Shown: positions 8,726 through 16,861 of the stretch, one piece after another
How the letters are laid out: each line of letters opens with the position of its first letter
Position numbering within the stretch: the stretch's first letter is position 1
IMG/VR virus record: IMGVR_UViG_3300027917_000067
Location: 1-46,986 of that record
Direction: 5' to 3' (one strand)
From: a virus
DNA: 46,986 nucleotides
Position numbers and translations under genes: made by a program
The notes under the pieces: model-generated
Told to the model about the DNA's origin: nothing
What the model saw: the letters and a program-made list of their open reading frames with translations, nothing else
The model's database searches: none

Positions 8726-10951
8726 TTATTCTGTATTATCAACGTTTTTATTTGATAATTCTTTTTCTCTATCTGTCATACGTTGTTGCAATAGTTTTTG
8801 TTGTGCAATAGTCTTAGTAATTTGTGAATCTATTTCTCTACTACCTTCGTCTATTCTATTTTGTATTTCAGATTGAACTACTTGTCGTTGTAATGTTTCA
8901 ATAGTACTTTCTCTATCTTTCAATGTTTCAGTTAGACTTTCTAGCTGTGATTGTAATTGGCTATAAAGTGATTTACGTTGTAAAATAGATTTCTTGTTAC
9001 GTATATCAGTATGTTCTAGCATTGCTATATCATCTATAAGACCAGATTGATACCATTTGAAGTATTCATCTAATAATGCCCAACGATTAATTGGTTGTGT
9101 TGCACCAGCTACAATACGAATATCAAATTGAGCGGCGCTATAATCGTTAAAGCGTTCTACAACTTCTCCAAAATCATTGTACATAGGAATATTAATAGAT
9201 ACTTGTTCTATTTCACCTTGTGTTTGACCAGCTTCTGGTTGTACAATTCTAAACACTTTCTGTGATGTATAGGTAAATTGTGCAATATCTTTAAACACGT
9301 GTCCTAAATGTTCTAGGGCTGGTTCTACACAATTGTTTACCCATTGTCTAATTCTTCTTGTTCCATATTCATCCATTGCTAACATACCACGATAAGTTTC
9401 GTGGCTATCTTGACCAACACCTTGCATACTAGATGAAATACCACTAATGTATTCTATATCTGCTTTACCTTGTTGAGTTACAGTATAAAACGCATTATTA
9501 ATTGGTAATGGTTGTACTGGTGTAGGTGGAGTAAATCCTTGTCTAAATTTTAACATCGCACCTGGAGCAGATGAATATTTTTCCCATTCTTCTTCATCTA
9601 CAGCACCTTCGGTGTATAACCATCTTAGATTACTTGCAAGATTTGCATTATGTAGCATAATTTGATGTGCTTTATTGATTTCTCTTTGTTTACCAATCAT
9701 AGGCAATACTGCACTCATAGGAAATGGAGTATTAGTATGCATATATGGTATTGGAACAATTGGATAATCTTTAATTGGCAATATTGTTTCGTATAAATAC
9801 ATATCACCAGCACTTGCACACATTTTTACTTGTGTTTTGTAAAACTCTACCGCTTCTACTAATTTATTTCTAAACATTGGACTTTTATTCAAATCATCAA
9901 ACTCGTCTTTTGTCATTACTTCTTGTATAGTTTGTGTCTGAGCTTGAACCATTTGTGCTTCCATTAATGCCATTTGTTCATTAATCTGAGCAGCCATTTG
10001 TTCTTGTGTTTTTTGTAATTCAAGTTCCATACGTTCTTCAAGCATTTCACCTTGTGCTACAAGTCCAGCTAATTCTGTTTCACGTTCTTTTAAACGCACA
10101 TCATTTTCTTGAGCCATCATTTCAACATTTGATTTAGCTTGTTGTTTAATAGCTTCTAATTCTTCAGGGGTCGGTGTTTTCTTTAAAAATACATTAACAA
10201 AAGGTACACGTTCTTTTGTGTACACTTCATAGTAATCTAGAATTTCATCTTGTTCGCCTTCTAATGTATATGCTTCTTGCTCTACATCGCCTGGTTGTAT
10301 ATTTGTAGATTCGTGTATATCACGCATTGAATAATTTTTTGTTTCAGCATTTCCTGAAGCTCTAACAATTTTACGTTTAAAATCAGGAAACATTTTTAGA
10401 AGTTGTGTTTTAGGTAAATTCTTTTGAACGATGATATAACTTGCATCTCTATAAAGAAAGTCTCTACTCATAGGGTCTACATAGACATCATAAGGGTCAA
10501 TAGTTTTGAATACTACTTCACCCATACCTTTATCAGCATCAGGGTCAATATCTACTCTAAAAAATCCTACACCTTTTACTAAAGCATCTTGTATAACATT
10601 ACCAAACAAACTTTTACCACCAGATAAATGCCAACAATATTCAGCAACCATAGAGTGTACGTGTGCAATATCAGTATCACTACCATCTGTACCTATTGCT
10701 TGCCACTTTGGATTGTTTGCTGTAACAAAGTATTTCATAATTTCAATCGCTGGTGTAATACGATTGATAATAAAGTCTGGCATACCACCTTCTCTTAAAT
10801 CTTCTTGTTCCTCAGCAGTAAGTTGTTCGTTTAAATAAAAATCCATACATTTTTGAGAATCCATAAACCATTTTTTACGATAATAACTATTTGATTTTTG
10901 AAACAATTCTCTATTTTGCAATGCTTTGTTTTTTCTACCTTTTTTAGCCAT
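8726..10951 (-). CDS. Portal protein (P22-like family)
   Basis: 741 aa, the usual size of P22-type portals. The N-terminal part contains F-I-I-N-R-I-T-P-A-I-E (about residues 59-69), A-I-G-T-D-G-S-D-T-D-I-A-H-V-H, and D-A-L-V-K-G-V-G-F-F-R-V-D-I-D-P followed by D-P-Y-D-V-Y-V-D-P. This D-P-x-x-V-x-x-D-P signature is shared by portal proteins. Residues about 260-340 form a long E/Q/M-rich coiled coil inserted in the clip or wing region, which is longer than I expect. The C-terminal 100 residues are a further coiled coil, probably the barrel. The portal is the dodecameric DNA gate and packaging motor dock. It follows terminase and lysis genes and precedes scaffold and capsid. Confidence 0.9.
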   Translation of the reverse strand: MAKKGRKNKALQNRELFQKSNSYYRKKWFMDSQKCMDFYLNEQLTAEEQEDLREGGMPDFIINRITPAIEIMKYFVTANNPKWQAIGTDGSDTDIAHVHSMVAEYCWHLSGGKSLFGNVIQDALVKGVGFFRVDIDPDADKGMGEVVFKTIDPYDVYVDPMSRDFLYRDASYIIVQKNLPKTQLLKMFPDFKRKIVRASGNAETKNYSMRDIHESTNIQPGDVEQEAYTLEGEQDEILDYYEVYTKERVPFVNVFLKKTPTPEELEAIKQQAKSNVEMMAQENDVRLKERETELAGLVAQGEMLEERMELELQKTQEQMAAQINEQMALMEAQMVQAQTQTIQEVMTKDEFDDLNKSPMFRNKLVEAVEFYKTQVKMCASAGDMYLYETILPIKDYPIVPIPYMHTNTPFPMSAVLPMIGKQREINKAHQIMLHNANLASNLRWLYTEGAVDEEEWEKYSSAPGAMLKFRQGFTPPTPVQPLPINNAFYTVTQQGKADIEYISGISSSMQGVGQDSHETYRGMLAMDEYGTRRIRQWVNNCVEPALEHLGHVFKDIAQFTYTSQKVFRIVQPEAGQTQGEIEQVSINIPMYNDFGEVVERFNDYSAAQFDIRIVAGATQPINRWALLDEYFKWYQSGLIDDIAMLEHTDIRNKKSILQRKSLYSQLQSQLESLTETLKDRESTIETLQRQVVQSEIQNRIDEGSREIDSQITKTIAQQKLLQQRMTDREKELSNKNVDNTE

Positions 10952-10953
10952 AA

Positions 10954-11082
10954 TTATTTCTTCTTAACTATTTTTTTAATTTTACCATTATGTGTTCTTG
11001 CAAATTTATGTTTTTTAGTTTCTCTAATTAAAGTTCCACTATAACGTTTGCCTCCCCACATCCAACTTACTTTTTTAGTCAT
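10954..11082 (-). CDS. Very small basic protein (42 aa)
   Basis: ATG at 11082, TAA at 10956-10954, only 2 nt before the portal start. The sequence begins M-T-K-K-V-S-W-M-W-G-G-K-R-Y and ends K-I-K-K-I-V-K-K-K; about a third of the residues are K or R. Its start overlaps the upstream stop as ATGA, which supports it being translated. Function unknown; a nucleic-acid-binding or virion-DNA-associated peptide is a guess from charge alone. Confidence 0.6.
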   Translation of the reverse strand: MTKKVSWMWGGKRYSGTLIRETKKHKFARTHNGKIKKIVKKK

Positions 11083-11165
11083 TTCTTTTTTTTGCCTTTT
11101 CCTGTTTTTCTTTTTTTAGGCGGTCTACCTACTTTAGTTCCGTATGTTCCTTTTCCGTATGGCAT
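11079..11165 (-). CDS. Tiny basic peptide (28 aa)
   Basis: ATG at 11165, TGA at 11081-11079. The peptide is M-P-Y-G-K-G-T-Y-G-T-K-V-G-R-P-P then a K/R-rich tail ending G-K-K-K-K. A ribosome site (AGGAG) lies 9 nt upstream, and the stop overlaps the next start (ATGA). Short peptides starting with M-P-Y-G-x-G-T-Y-G are found in many phage structural regions, in my experience without known role. Confidence 0.6.
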   Translation of the reverse strand: MPYGKGTYGTKVGRPPKKRKTGKGKKKK

Positions 11166-11177
11166 AATAATCTCCTA

Positions 11178-11570
11178 TTAATCTTGTATCTCAAAATGCG
11201 GTAAATCATCAAAGTTATTATCTTTGACTTGTGTATCAGAATCCCAATCTCCACCCCAACGAATATTATATCCTAATGAAGTAGCTATTCCTTTTACAAA
11301 TCCAGCAAAATATGTAAATCGTTCTCTATCTTTCCAATCTACTGGATAAGGAGCAACGTCTACAGCCATTGATGGATATTGATTATGTTTTCCTTTTGGA
11401 TATTTTAGTTTACTAAATCCTTCTTCAAATAATTTGTTCTGTTCTTCTTCTCCACGATGTCCTTGTAATACAGTACAATCAAAATCTTCTACAACTTTTT
11501 CAAATATCTCAATTAATCTTGGGTCGCAAGTATTTAATCGTTTCTTTGATGTATTTCCAAATTCAGCCAT
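11178..11570 (-). CDS. Endolysin, M15 peptidase (L-Ala-D-Glu / VanY type)
   Basis: 130 aa, the standard length of single-domain M15C endolysins. Zinc ligands are visible: H62 and D71 in K-H-N-Q-Y-P-S-M-A-V-D-V-A-P-Y-P, and H125 in D-L-P-H-F-E-I. L-Q-G-H-R-G-E-E-E-Q (35-44) and R-W-G-G-D-W-D (104-110) are also characteristic. It cleaves the peptide cross-links of host peptidoglycan to release progeny. There is no signal peptide, so it depends on the holin encoded two genes upstream. The start overlaps the upstream stop as TAATG. Confidence 0.92.
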   Translation of the reverse strand: MAEFGNTSKKRLNTCDPRLIEIFEKVVEDFDCTVLQGHRGEEEQNKLFEEGFSKLKYPKGKHNQYPSMAVDVAPYPVDWKDRERFTYFAGFVKGIATSLGYNIRWGGDWDSDTQVKDNNFDDLPHFEIQD

Positions 11571-12250
11571 TATTGTTTTTTAATTGCCTCAAAAATATTA
11601 AATTTATTTAATTTACTTTTAGCTCTTTGAACAGTATCGTTATAAATTTCTCTATTTGTTCTTGCTTCAGGAAATACTATTTTATATTCTTCGTCTGTTA
11701 AATTATTAATACCACTTTGCCATTTTTTGTACAATGCTTCGTTTCCGCTTTCTAATAAATGTGCTGGGTATCCTTGTTTTTTTGCATACATAATATTTGA
11801 AATGTATTGGTCATCAAATCCTTTTTGCAAATATTCATTATATTGTCTATCAGCTTTTGCAGTTTGTGGACCATAAATTCCATCTACTTGAACATTAAAA
11901 TTCATATTTTTTAATTTTTGTTGAAATTCCATATCCTTTTGATTTTTTGTATATGGTTGTGCGGCAGTACCCATTTGACTAAAATCTTGCATATATCTAG
12001 GAGTTTTCATTGGAGCAGCTTGTGAAGGACCAGGATTTTTAATAGAACCATCTTGATTGTATTCTATTGTACCTATAGGTTTTTCTAGCTTTGGAGTAGG
12101 CATTGGTTTAAATGCATTATCTCCAGGACCATCATTAAATTCCAAACCAGTCATTATAGGTTTTTCCATTCTAGGTAAATCTCTTTGTTTCTGTTGTCTT
12201 AATAAAAATGCCTCCATTGTCTCGTTTGCGTATTTTTTGTCTTGTGGCAT
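11570..12250 (-). CDS. Protein with peptidoglycan-binding-like segment (226 aa)
   Basis: The first 100 residues are P/Q/M-rich and probably disordered (K-P-M-P-T-P-K-L-E-K-P-I-G). Residues 108-142 read M-E-F-Q-Q-K-L-K-N-M-N-F-N then V-D-G-I-Y-G-P-Q-T, close to the PG_binding_1 pattern (x-L-Q-x-x-L-x-x-x-G-x-x-x-x-x-V-D-G-x-x-G-P-x-T). It has no catalytic motif of its own. It lies between holin and endolysin genes and ends in TAATG coupling to the endolysin. It could assist lysis or be a virion protein that touches the cell wall. The domain call is by eye. Confidence 0.6.
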   Translation of the reverse strand: MPQDKKYANETMEAFLLRQQKQRDLPRMEKPIMTGLEFNDGPGDNAFKPMPTPKLEKPIGTIEYNQDGSIKNPGPSQAAPMKTPRYMQDFSQMGTAAQPYTKNQKDMEFQQKLKNMNFNVQVDGIYGPQTAKADRQYNEYLQKGFDDQYISNIMYAKKQGYPAHLLESGNEALYKKWQSGINNLTDEEYKIVFPEARTNREIYNDTVQRAKSKLNKFNIFEAIKKQ

Positions 12251-12260
12251 AACTTATTCC

Positions 12261-12476
12261 TTATTTTTTATAAACTTTTTCCGCACCTGCAATACCAAAC
12301 GAACCTAAAGTAACCCAAACAAACGAATTGTAAATATAATCATTAACTACTAATTCTACACCTGCAATACCTAATACTAAATCTACAATTCCAAATACAC
12401 ACATTAGTGCAAAAGAAATAAATCCAATAATAGCTTTTTCGTTATATTCGTTGTCGTCTTTAAATAAATCCCACAT
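12261..12476 (-). CDS. Holin-like small membrane protein (71 aa)
   Basis: I choose the ATG at 12476 (M-W-D-L-F-K-D-D-N-E) because it overlaps the terminase stop as TAATG; an upstream in-frame ATG would add five residues. Two hydrophobic segments are clear: about 16-40 (A-I-I-G-F-I-S-F-A-L-M-C-V-F-G-I-V) and about 49-65 (N-S-F-V-W-V-T-L-G-S-F-G-I-A-G). The C-terminus is short and basic (K-V-Y-K-K). Size, two membrane segments and neighbouring lysis genes point to a holin that times lysis at the inner membrane. Confidence 0.75.
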   Translation of the reverse strand: MWDLFKDDNEYNEKAIIGFISFALMCVFGIVDLVLGIAGVELVVNDYIYNSFVWVTLGSFGIAGAEKVYKK

Positions 12477-14050
12477 TATGCTGTTACCCAACTTTTTGCT
12501 TTTCGTTTTGGTTTATACCATTTAGGCTTACCACTTGCACCATCTTGTTTATAATTAGGCGGAAAAGCGTGTAAATTCGCATAATATAAACTCTCAATGG
12601 TGTCATCGTGCGCCATTCTTGGTCCAAATGTAATGATTTCGTTAATTAAATCAAACATATTTTCTCTTAAATATAAAGAACCTGTACTAAAAATGCCAGA
12701 TAAACCTGAATAAATTCTATTTCTTTTCTGTTGACCTCCTGGTTTTTCAGGAATTACGCTAATATCATAACGATTAATTCTTCTCCTTTCGTCATTTAAC
12801 GCTTGAAAAATACTTCTATTCATAGCAACATCTTCTACAGTAGCACTTACACAATTATACTTGTTATATAATTCAATAATATAATCTACTACTCCTTTTT
12901 TATCCATAATACTTCCATCAGGATTTTTTGTACCAATAGTTGGAATACTACGATGACGTTCATATTCTAATACATAGCGATTGTTATTAGTGTCTACCGC
13001 AATTATCATAATAGCACTAAAGTCTGATTCTTTTGTATTAATATCCGTAGCAGGGTCGCAGCCAATAAATACATTGACTGGTTTTCTATCTCCGTCCATT
13101 ACTAAATAACTTTGTTTTTCTTCGCTATTATATTCGTAATACCCTTCCCAATACTTCAAATGTTTTTGTGTCCAAACAGAATCTTCTTCTGATTGTACTT
13201 CCATCATATACTCCTGATAAAATTTTGAAGGTGTACCAGAATCGTGATAGAATTTTTTCTTTTCTTCTAATTTTGATATTGGAAACCAACTATCCCACAA
13301 GGACGTACCATCGGGTTGAATTGCCTTATACGTAATTACTCTCCACGCAAAATCTTCTTGCTTTTTCTGACTACGTTCGTAATTAATGATGAGATTATTG
13401 ATAAAGCTATCAAAGTGCACAGGAGTACCATTGACCCTAAGACGACCAGTATGAGGCTCAATAGCAGGATAAACAACAGCAGTAACGAGGTTGCTGTTTT
13501 TAGCCCTTGCTTCAGCCGTGATAGTATTTGCTTCGTGTTCAAAGTCGTCCAAAATGATGAGGTCGTATCTTTTATGTAGTTTACTACCTCCTCTAATACC
13601 CGCAACATTCGATTTACTAATAAGTTTACATCCATTTGTTAACTCCACATCTTCTTCTGTCCATTTTTTTCCTTTAAGATTCCCAAAATAATATTTGATA
13701 GAATCGTTGTACTCAAAATGGTATTTAATATAATCCATATTACCCGTACTTAGTTTTTGTGTCGCAGACACCCACGCATAAAATAGCATATCGTCTTTGG
13801 GACAAAAACAAAAGTCTTTGATAATAGAGCATTTCGTAAGAACTGTCTTCCCGTGTCCTCTTGGTAGAATTACTGCTAATTGTTTGACGCTATTATCATC
13901 AATTGCATCCGCCATTTCATAATGAAACGCAGGAGTTTCACTACGCATGAAGTCATCGGGAAGAAACAGTTTTCCAAACGCTATTAAGTCTTTACTCGCT
14001 AGGAGTAGAGCTTCTTCCGCTTTGCTTACGTTTTTCTTGTTTATGTTCAT
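12476..14050 (-). CDS. terL: Terminase large subunit
   Basis: 524 aa. ATPase domain: Walker A P-R-G-H-G-K-T at 63-69 and Walker B Y-D-L-I-I-L-D-D-F-E at 162-171. Nuclease domain: V-F-I-G-C-D-P-A-T-D around D332 with a second acidic site near D343, and further acidic residues in A-T-V-E-D-V-A-M-N and M-A-H-D-D-T-I-E. It drives DNA into the capsid and cuts the concatemer. The first 59 nt overlap the preceding 81-aa gene. It ends in TAATG coupling with the holin. Which packaging type (headful or fixed ends) is not decided by the sequence alone. Confidence 0.93.
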   Translation of the reverse strand: MNINKKNVSKAEEALLLASKDLIAFGKLFLPDDFMRSETPAFHYEMADAIDDNSVKQLAVILPRGHGKTVLTKCSIIKDFCFCPKDDMLFYAWVSATQKLSTGNMDYIKYHFEYNDSIKYYFGNLKGKKWTEEDVELTNGCKLISKSNVAGIRGGSKLHKRYDLIILDDFEHEANTITAEARAKNSNLVTAVVYPAIEPHTGRLRVNGTPVHFDSFINNLIINYERSQKKQEDFAWRVITYKAIQPDGTSLWDSWFPISKLEEKKKFYHDSGTPSKFYQEYMMEVQSEEDSVWTQKHLKYWEGYYEYNSEEKQSYLVMDGDRKPVNVFIGCDPATDINTKESDFSAIMIIAVDTNNNRYVLEYERHRSIPTIGTKNPDGSIMDKKGVVDYIIELYNKYNCVSATVEDVAMNRSIFQALNDERRRINRYDISVIPEKPGGQQKRNRIYSGLSGIFSTGSLYLRENMFDLINEIITFGPRMAHDDTIESLYYANLHAFPPNYKQDGASGKPKWYKPKRKAKSWVTA

Positions 14051-14237
14051 TTGCTTTTACTTCTTTTTCGATAAATTTGGTTAATTTATCTTGGTGTTTA
14101 TTCATTCGTATATATTTATCTAACACATCATCTAGCATACGCATATGATTTGCAACAAAGTTAATACGATTTTCCAACTCTTTGATAGAACGAACAATGT
14201 CGTGCTTTGTAAGAGTCGGTTTATTACGTTTTGCCAT
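13992..14237 (-). CDS. Coiled-coil hypothetical protein (81 aa)
   Basis: Almost entirely helical with heptad-like spacing (I-V-R-S-I-K-E-L-E-N-R-I-N-F-V-A-N-H-M) and a K/E/R-rich C-terminus. It starts 1 nt before the upstream stop codon ends and overlaps the terL start by 59 nt, an unusually long overlap for this genome. It lies between terS and terL, so a packaging accessory role is possible, but nothing in the sequence proves it. Confidence 0.6.
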   Translation of the reverse strand: MAKRNKPTLTKHDIVRSIKELENRINFVANHMRMLDDVLDKYIRMNKHQDKLTKFIEKEVKANEHKQEKRKQSGRSSTPSE

Positions 14238-14384
14238 TTATCCTCCTTGACCTACGTAGCGTTTCTTATAATATTTCTTAGACAATTTGTTTCCAAATTT
14301 GGTGTTCTTTGATTGTCCTTGTCGTGTTTTTTTCTTTTGCACGTTTCGGATTTTCTCATTACCAAATACTTGTCTACGAGCCAT
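14238..14384 (-). CDS. Small basic protein (48 aa)
   Basis: ATG at 14384 (part of a TAATG overlap with the upstream gene), TAA at 14240-14238, directly followed by the next ATG. Sequence M-A-R-R-Q-V-F-G-N-E-K-I-R-N-V-Q then K-K-K-T-R-Q-G-Q-S-K, ending Y-V-G-Q-G-G. Strongly basic. Function unknown; coupling on both sides supports it being a real gene of the packaging cluster. Confidence 0.6.
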   Translation of the reverse strand: MARRQVFGNEKIRNVQKKKTRQGQSKNTKFGNKLSKKYYKKRYVGQGG

Positions 14385-14536
14385 TATTTTTTCACCTTTC
14401 TCTTAGTCGTTCTTTTTTTGGTTGTTTTCTTTTTGCCTGTAGCATACTTTCTTCTACTATTACCTGTTTTTAATTCGTCTCCGTTCATAGTAAACATCTC
14501 CACAATTGCTTTTTTTATTTTATTTAAATTAAACAT
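14384..14536 (-). CDS. Small basic protein (50 aa)
   Basis: I take the ATG at 14536, which overlaps the phosphoesterase stop as TAATG, rather than earlier in-frame starts inside that gene. It begins M-F-N-L-N-K-I-K-K-A-I-V-E-M-F-T and ends with alternating K, T and R (K-K-T-T-K-K-R-T-T-K-R), like a histone-tail-type nucleic acid binder. Its stop overlaps the next start (TAATG). Function unknown. Confidence 0.55.
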   Translation of the reverse strand: MFNLNKIKKAIVEMFTMNGDELKTGNSRRKYATGKKKTTKKRTTKRKVKK

Positions 14537-15423
14537 TAGTTCTCCCAACAGTTTATTTGTTCTTTTGTAAATTCCATTGTAATCCAACCCGTACGCTGAA
14601 TGCCATAAAATGAGTATCGTGCATAATCTGCGTAACGCATAAACGACCCTCCTCTTACATACCATTTACGTTTAAGTGTTTCTTCTCCGTTATCGTCAAT
14701 CGTTAACGAATCCATTGGTTTACAATATAGTTGGTGATTATGTCCTAAGAAAAAGACATCTCCGTCGCTATAGACAGATGCCATTTGATTTAATTCATTA
14801 TCACCATTCTTTGCGCCGCTTTTTCCGTGTCCACTTACTAAAAACCAGTCTTTACCTTGAATACTAATCTTTGCATATCCTGGTAATCTAAAGTAAGGTA
14901 CATCCATTTCAGCCGCTAAAGTCTTACAGACATCAAAGTCTAAAATATTAAAACTACGTAAGTAGTCGTGGTTCCCGCCACGAATAAATAGGCATTTATC
15001 CGCAATTGGTTGCACCAATTTTAAAAAGGCGGTGTATTGGTCCTCAGGAGCCATAGATTGTCCACGCTGATTAATATTATAATTTGGTGGAATCAGTTCA
15101 ATCAAATCACCATTACCAAACCATCGTGCATTGGGGTCTTCGTAGATAATCTTAATTGCTTGTTGAAACTTTTGCAAATCAAATTCGTTCGCCCCAACGT
15201 GTATATCCGTCAACCCGTGAATACGCAACCTTTCATCACTTGACACCTGAAAGATTTTTCCAGGTTCAATATGTTTGGCATCATATTCTTTTACATCAGA
15301 AGGAATAGGTATAGAAAACCATTTCCCACAAGACTTACAACTAAATTGTTGTTTGACTGTTTCTTTGTTTCGTTTTTTCCCTTCTTTTTTTGTTAGCATA
15401 CTGCTACAATGTGGACATATCAT
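14536..15423 (-). CDS. Metallophosphoesterase with N-terminal zinc ribbon (295 aa)
   Basis: Start chosen at ATG 15423 because AGGAGG lies 6 nt upstream; a longer frame reaches 15486 without a ribosome site. N-terminus: zinc ribbon with C3-x2-C6 and C29-x2-C32. The phosphoesterase core follows with all family blocks: D73-I-H75, G-N-G-D106, G-G-N151-H-D, G-H199-G and G-H228-N-H230. Calcineurin-like enzymes with two metal ions cut phosphodiesters; many phage members act on DNA or nucleotides. The ribbon suggests a nucleic acid substrate. It lies between terS and terL, so processing of DNA ends during packaging or of recombination intermediates is possible, but this is inference. Confidence 0.85.
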   Translation of the reverse strand: MICPHCSSMLTKKEGKKRNKETVKQQFSCKSCGKWFSIPIPSDVKEYDAKHIEPGKIFQVSSDERLRIHGLTDIHVGANEFDLQKFQQAIKIIYEDPNARWFGNGDLIELIPPNYNINQRGQSMAPEDQYTAFLKLVQPIADKCLFIRGGNHDYLRSFNILDFDVCKTLAAEMDVPYFRLPGYAKISIQGKDWFLVSGHGKSGAKNGDNELNQMASVYSDGDVFFLGHNHQLYCKPMDSLTIDDNGEETLKRKWYVRGGSFMRYADYARYSFYGIQRTGWITMEFTKEQINCWEN

Positions 15424-16222
15424 CAGTTTCCTCCTGTGGTTCCACTTCATCTTCAAAGGCATCAGGTAATGCTTTACGCTGTGCACTTTCTATTTGGTCT
15501 GGTGAAAATCCTTGGAACAACCCTACAACACCTGTGTCAATTTTCTTGACTTGGTTTCCTAAAGTACCAATTGCTTTTCCCAATTCTTTTAATGATTGTA
15601 ATGCAATATTTTGGTCTTCACTAGTATCAGCTAGTTGTTTTAGCGACCCTAAGATATATGCGTGGTCAATTCCTAATTGCTTTGCTATATCCTTTGCACT
15701 TTTCTCTACTTCACTCATCACTCTCTCCTGTTTAAGTAATATTACTGCTTTTTTTCGTGCTTTTTGTGCATTGTCTTCTTTAAACGTTTGCATATATGCA
15801 CTAACTGCATCCGTTCCTACCGCAACTTGTGTTGCAAATAATTTTTCTCTTTGAGTACATTTGGTTCGTTTCTTCATTCGTTGCGCACCCGTTAATAAGT
15901 CTGGATTGGTAGAAAACGTATATCTATTTGGGTGTTTATCAAAATCTGTATCCATAAAAGTTTTAGGTTTATTTAGAAATGTACCTACAATTGTTCGGAC
16001 ATATCCGTTTGTAAGTTTATAATTTTTTGTATCACCAGGGTGGGACATTGATTTTGCTTTTAAGATTTGAACAATATTACCATCATCACTATATACCCAA
16101 TCCCCCTCTTTAGCTGTTCTCCAATCTTTCACAATAGGAGTATCTTTATCATAGTGTTCGTAAAATTCTTCCAAGGTTTCATAGACATAATGGCGTTTAT
16201 ATTTAATGGTATTCGATTTCAT
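15404..16222 (-). CDS. terS: Terminase small subunit-like protein (272 aa)
   Basis: Residues about 120-215 match the Terminase_2 small-subunit pattern: T-Q-R-E-K-L-F-A-T-Q-V-A-V-G-T-D-A-V-S-A-Y (helix-turn-helix), K-A-R-K-K-A-V-I-L-L-K-Q-E-R-V (the 'L-L-x-x-x-x-V' helix) and a following helical oligomerisation part. The first 110 residues are an extra domain of unknown role, beta-rich with D-W-V-Y-S-D-D-G-N-I-V-Q-I. The C-terminus is acidic. The protein recognises phage DNA and delivers it to TerL. Its stop overlaps the phosphoesterase start by 20 nt. Confidence 0.78.
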   Translation of the reverse strand: MKSNTIKYKRHYVYETLEEFYEHYDKDTPIVKDWRTAKEGDWVYSDDGNIVQILKAKSMSHPGDTKNYKLTNGYVRTIVGTFLNKPKTFMDTDFDKHPNRYTFSTNPDLLTGAQRMKKRTKCTQREKLFATQVAVGTDAVSAYMQTFKEDNAQKARKKAVILLKQERVMSEVEKSAKDIAKQLGIDHAYILGSLKQLADTSEDQNIALQSLKELGKAIGTLGNQVKKIDTGVVGLFQGFSPDQIESAQRKALPDAFEDEVEPQEETDDMSTL

Positions 16223-16482
16223 TTCTTTTTACTTAATTGTTTGTGCAACGACTCAATTAAATACATTACTTCTTTATCTACCCAATATTTATTTCCATTA
16301 ATTTCTAGCGGTACTTTTTTTATTTCTTCTTCCATATCAATTGTAGACAATACCATATCTTCATCTTCTAAGTCGTCATTTTTAAGCCACTTATGAATTT
16401 TAGATAGTTTTTCTATCTCTTCTAAGATATTCAATTGGTCCTCTACAGGAAGCCTTGATAACCATAATATTCCGTATGCCAT
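16219..16482 (-). CDS. Hypothetical protein (87 aa)
   Basis: Start at ATG 16482 (M-A-Y-G-I-L-W-L-S-R-L-P), which has AAGGA 8 nt upstream; a GTG- or ATG-type extension to 16515 lacks a site. Helical, acidic centre (W-L-K-N-D-D-L-E-D-E-D-M), basic end (K-Q-L-S-K-K-K). The stop overlaps the terS start as ATGA. No family recognised. Confidence 0.6.
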   Translation of the reverse strand: MAYGILWLSRLPVEDQLNILEEIEKLSKIHKWLKNDDLEDEDMVLSTIDMEEEIKKVPLEINGNKYWVDKEVMYLIESLHKQLSKKK

Positions 16483-16545
16483 ATTTTTTTCCTTGACAAG
16501 CACGTCCAAACCCATTAACTTAACAGGGTTATCTACCCGTTATCT

Positions 16546-16579
16546 ACTAGTATATACTAGTAAATAATTAGTAAATAAT
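16546..16579. promoter_or_regulatory. Palindrome and direct repeats, operator-like
   Basis: In the 99-nt gap 16483-16581, bases 16546-16561 form the perfect 16-nt palindrome ACTAGTATATACTAGT. Overlapping it, the 11-mer TAGTAAATAAT occurs twice in tandem (16558-16568, 16569-16579). Just to the left, TTATCTAC is repeated twice, 11 nt apart. Such packing of symmetrical and direct repeats upstream of the leftward packaging genes suggests a protein-binding site. No matching protein can be assigned from sequence. Confidence 0.45.
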
Positions 16580-16581
16580 AT

Positions 16582-16722
16582 TTATTTCTTTTTCTTTGGT
16601 ACTTTCTTTTTCTTTAAAAGTTCGACCAACTGTTTATTCAGACGTTTTTCAGATTCTTCTTGTTGTCTACGAGCAACACCTGTTAATCCGTCTCTACGAA
16701 TATCTTTAGAAGTTATTGTCAT
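16582..16722 (-). CDS. Small basic protein (46 aa)
   Basis: ATG 16722, TAA at 16584-16582. Sequence begins M-T-I-T-S-K-D-I-R-R-D-G-L-T-G-V-A-R-R-Q and ends in a K-rich tail (L-L-K-K-K-K-V-P-K-K-K-K). It would be the first gene of the leftward block. There is no clear ribosome site; the predicted promoter lies so close that translation could be nearly leaderless. Moderate support only. Confidence 0.45.
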   Translation of the reverse strand: MTITSKDIRRDGLTGVARRQQEESEKRLNKQLVELLKKKKVPKKKK

Positions 16723-16730
16723 AATACACT

Positions 16731-16760
16731 AATATAAGTAATAAAACCCATGTGTTCCAA
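16731..16760 (-). promoter_or_regulatory. Sigma70-like promoter, leftward (candidate)
   Basis: On the leftward strand, TTGGAA (16760-16755) and TATATT (16736-16731) are separated by 18 nt. It lies in the divergent gap between the leftward packaging block and the rightward early block, where a promoter is expected. AT-rich sequence yields chance matches, so confidence is low. Confidence 0.35.
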
Positions 16761-16861
16761 CATTTTTTTTAAGCATTTTGAAATAGACCTATACACACAC
16801 ACCCTACCCCCCTTAGTGGGATTATCGATATCAATTTTTCAATTATGAGGAGAAATCAATT

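Noticed and set aside
13336-13635. Hydrophobic frame of about 99 codons inside the terminase gene region
   Set aside because: It lies in another frame of the well-supported terL gene, has no ribosome site and looks like a shadow frame.
13992-14237. Second terminase small subunit
   Set aside because: The 81-aa coiled coil lacks the helix-turn-helix pattern, whereas the 272-aa protein upstream has it.
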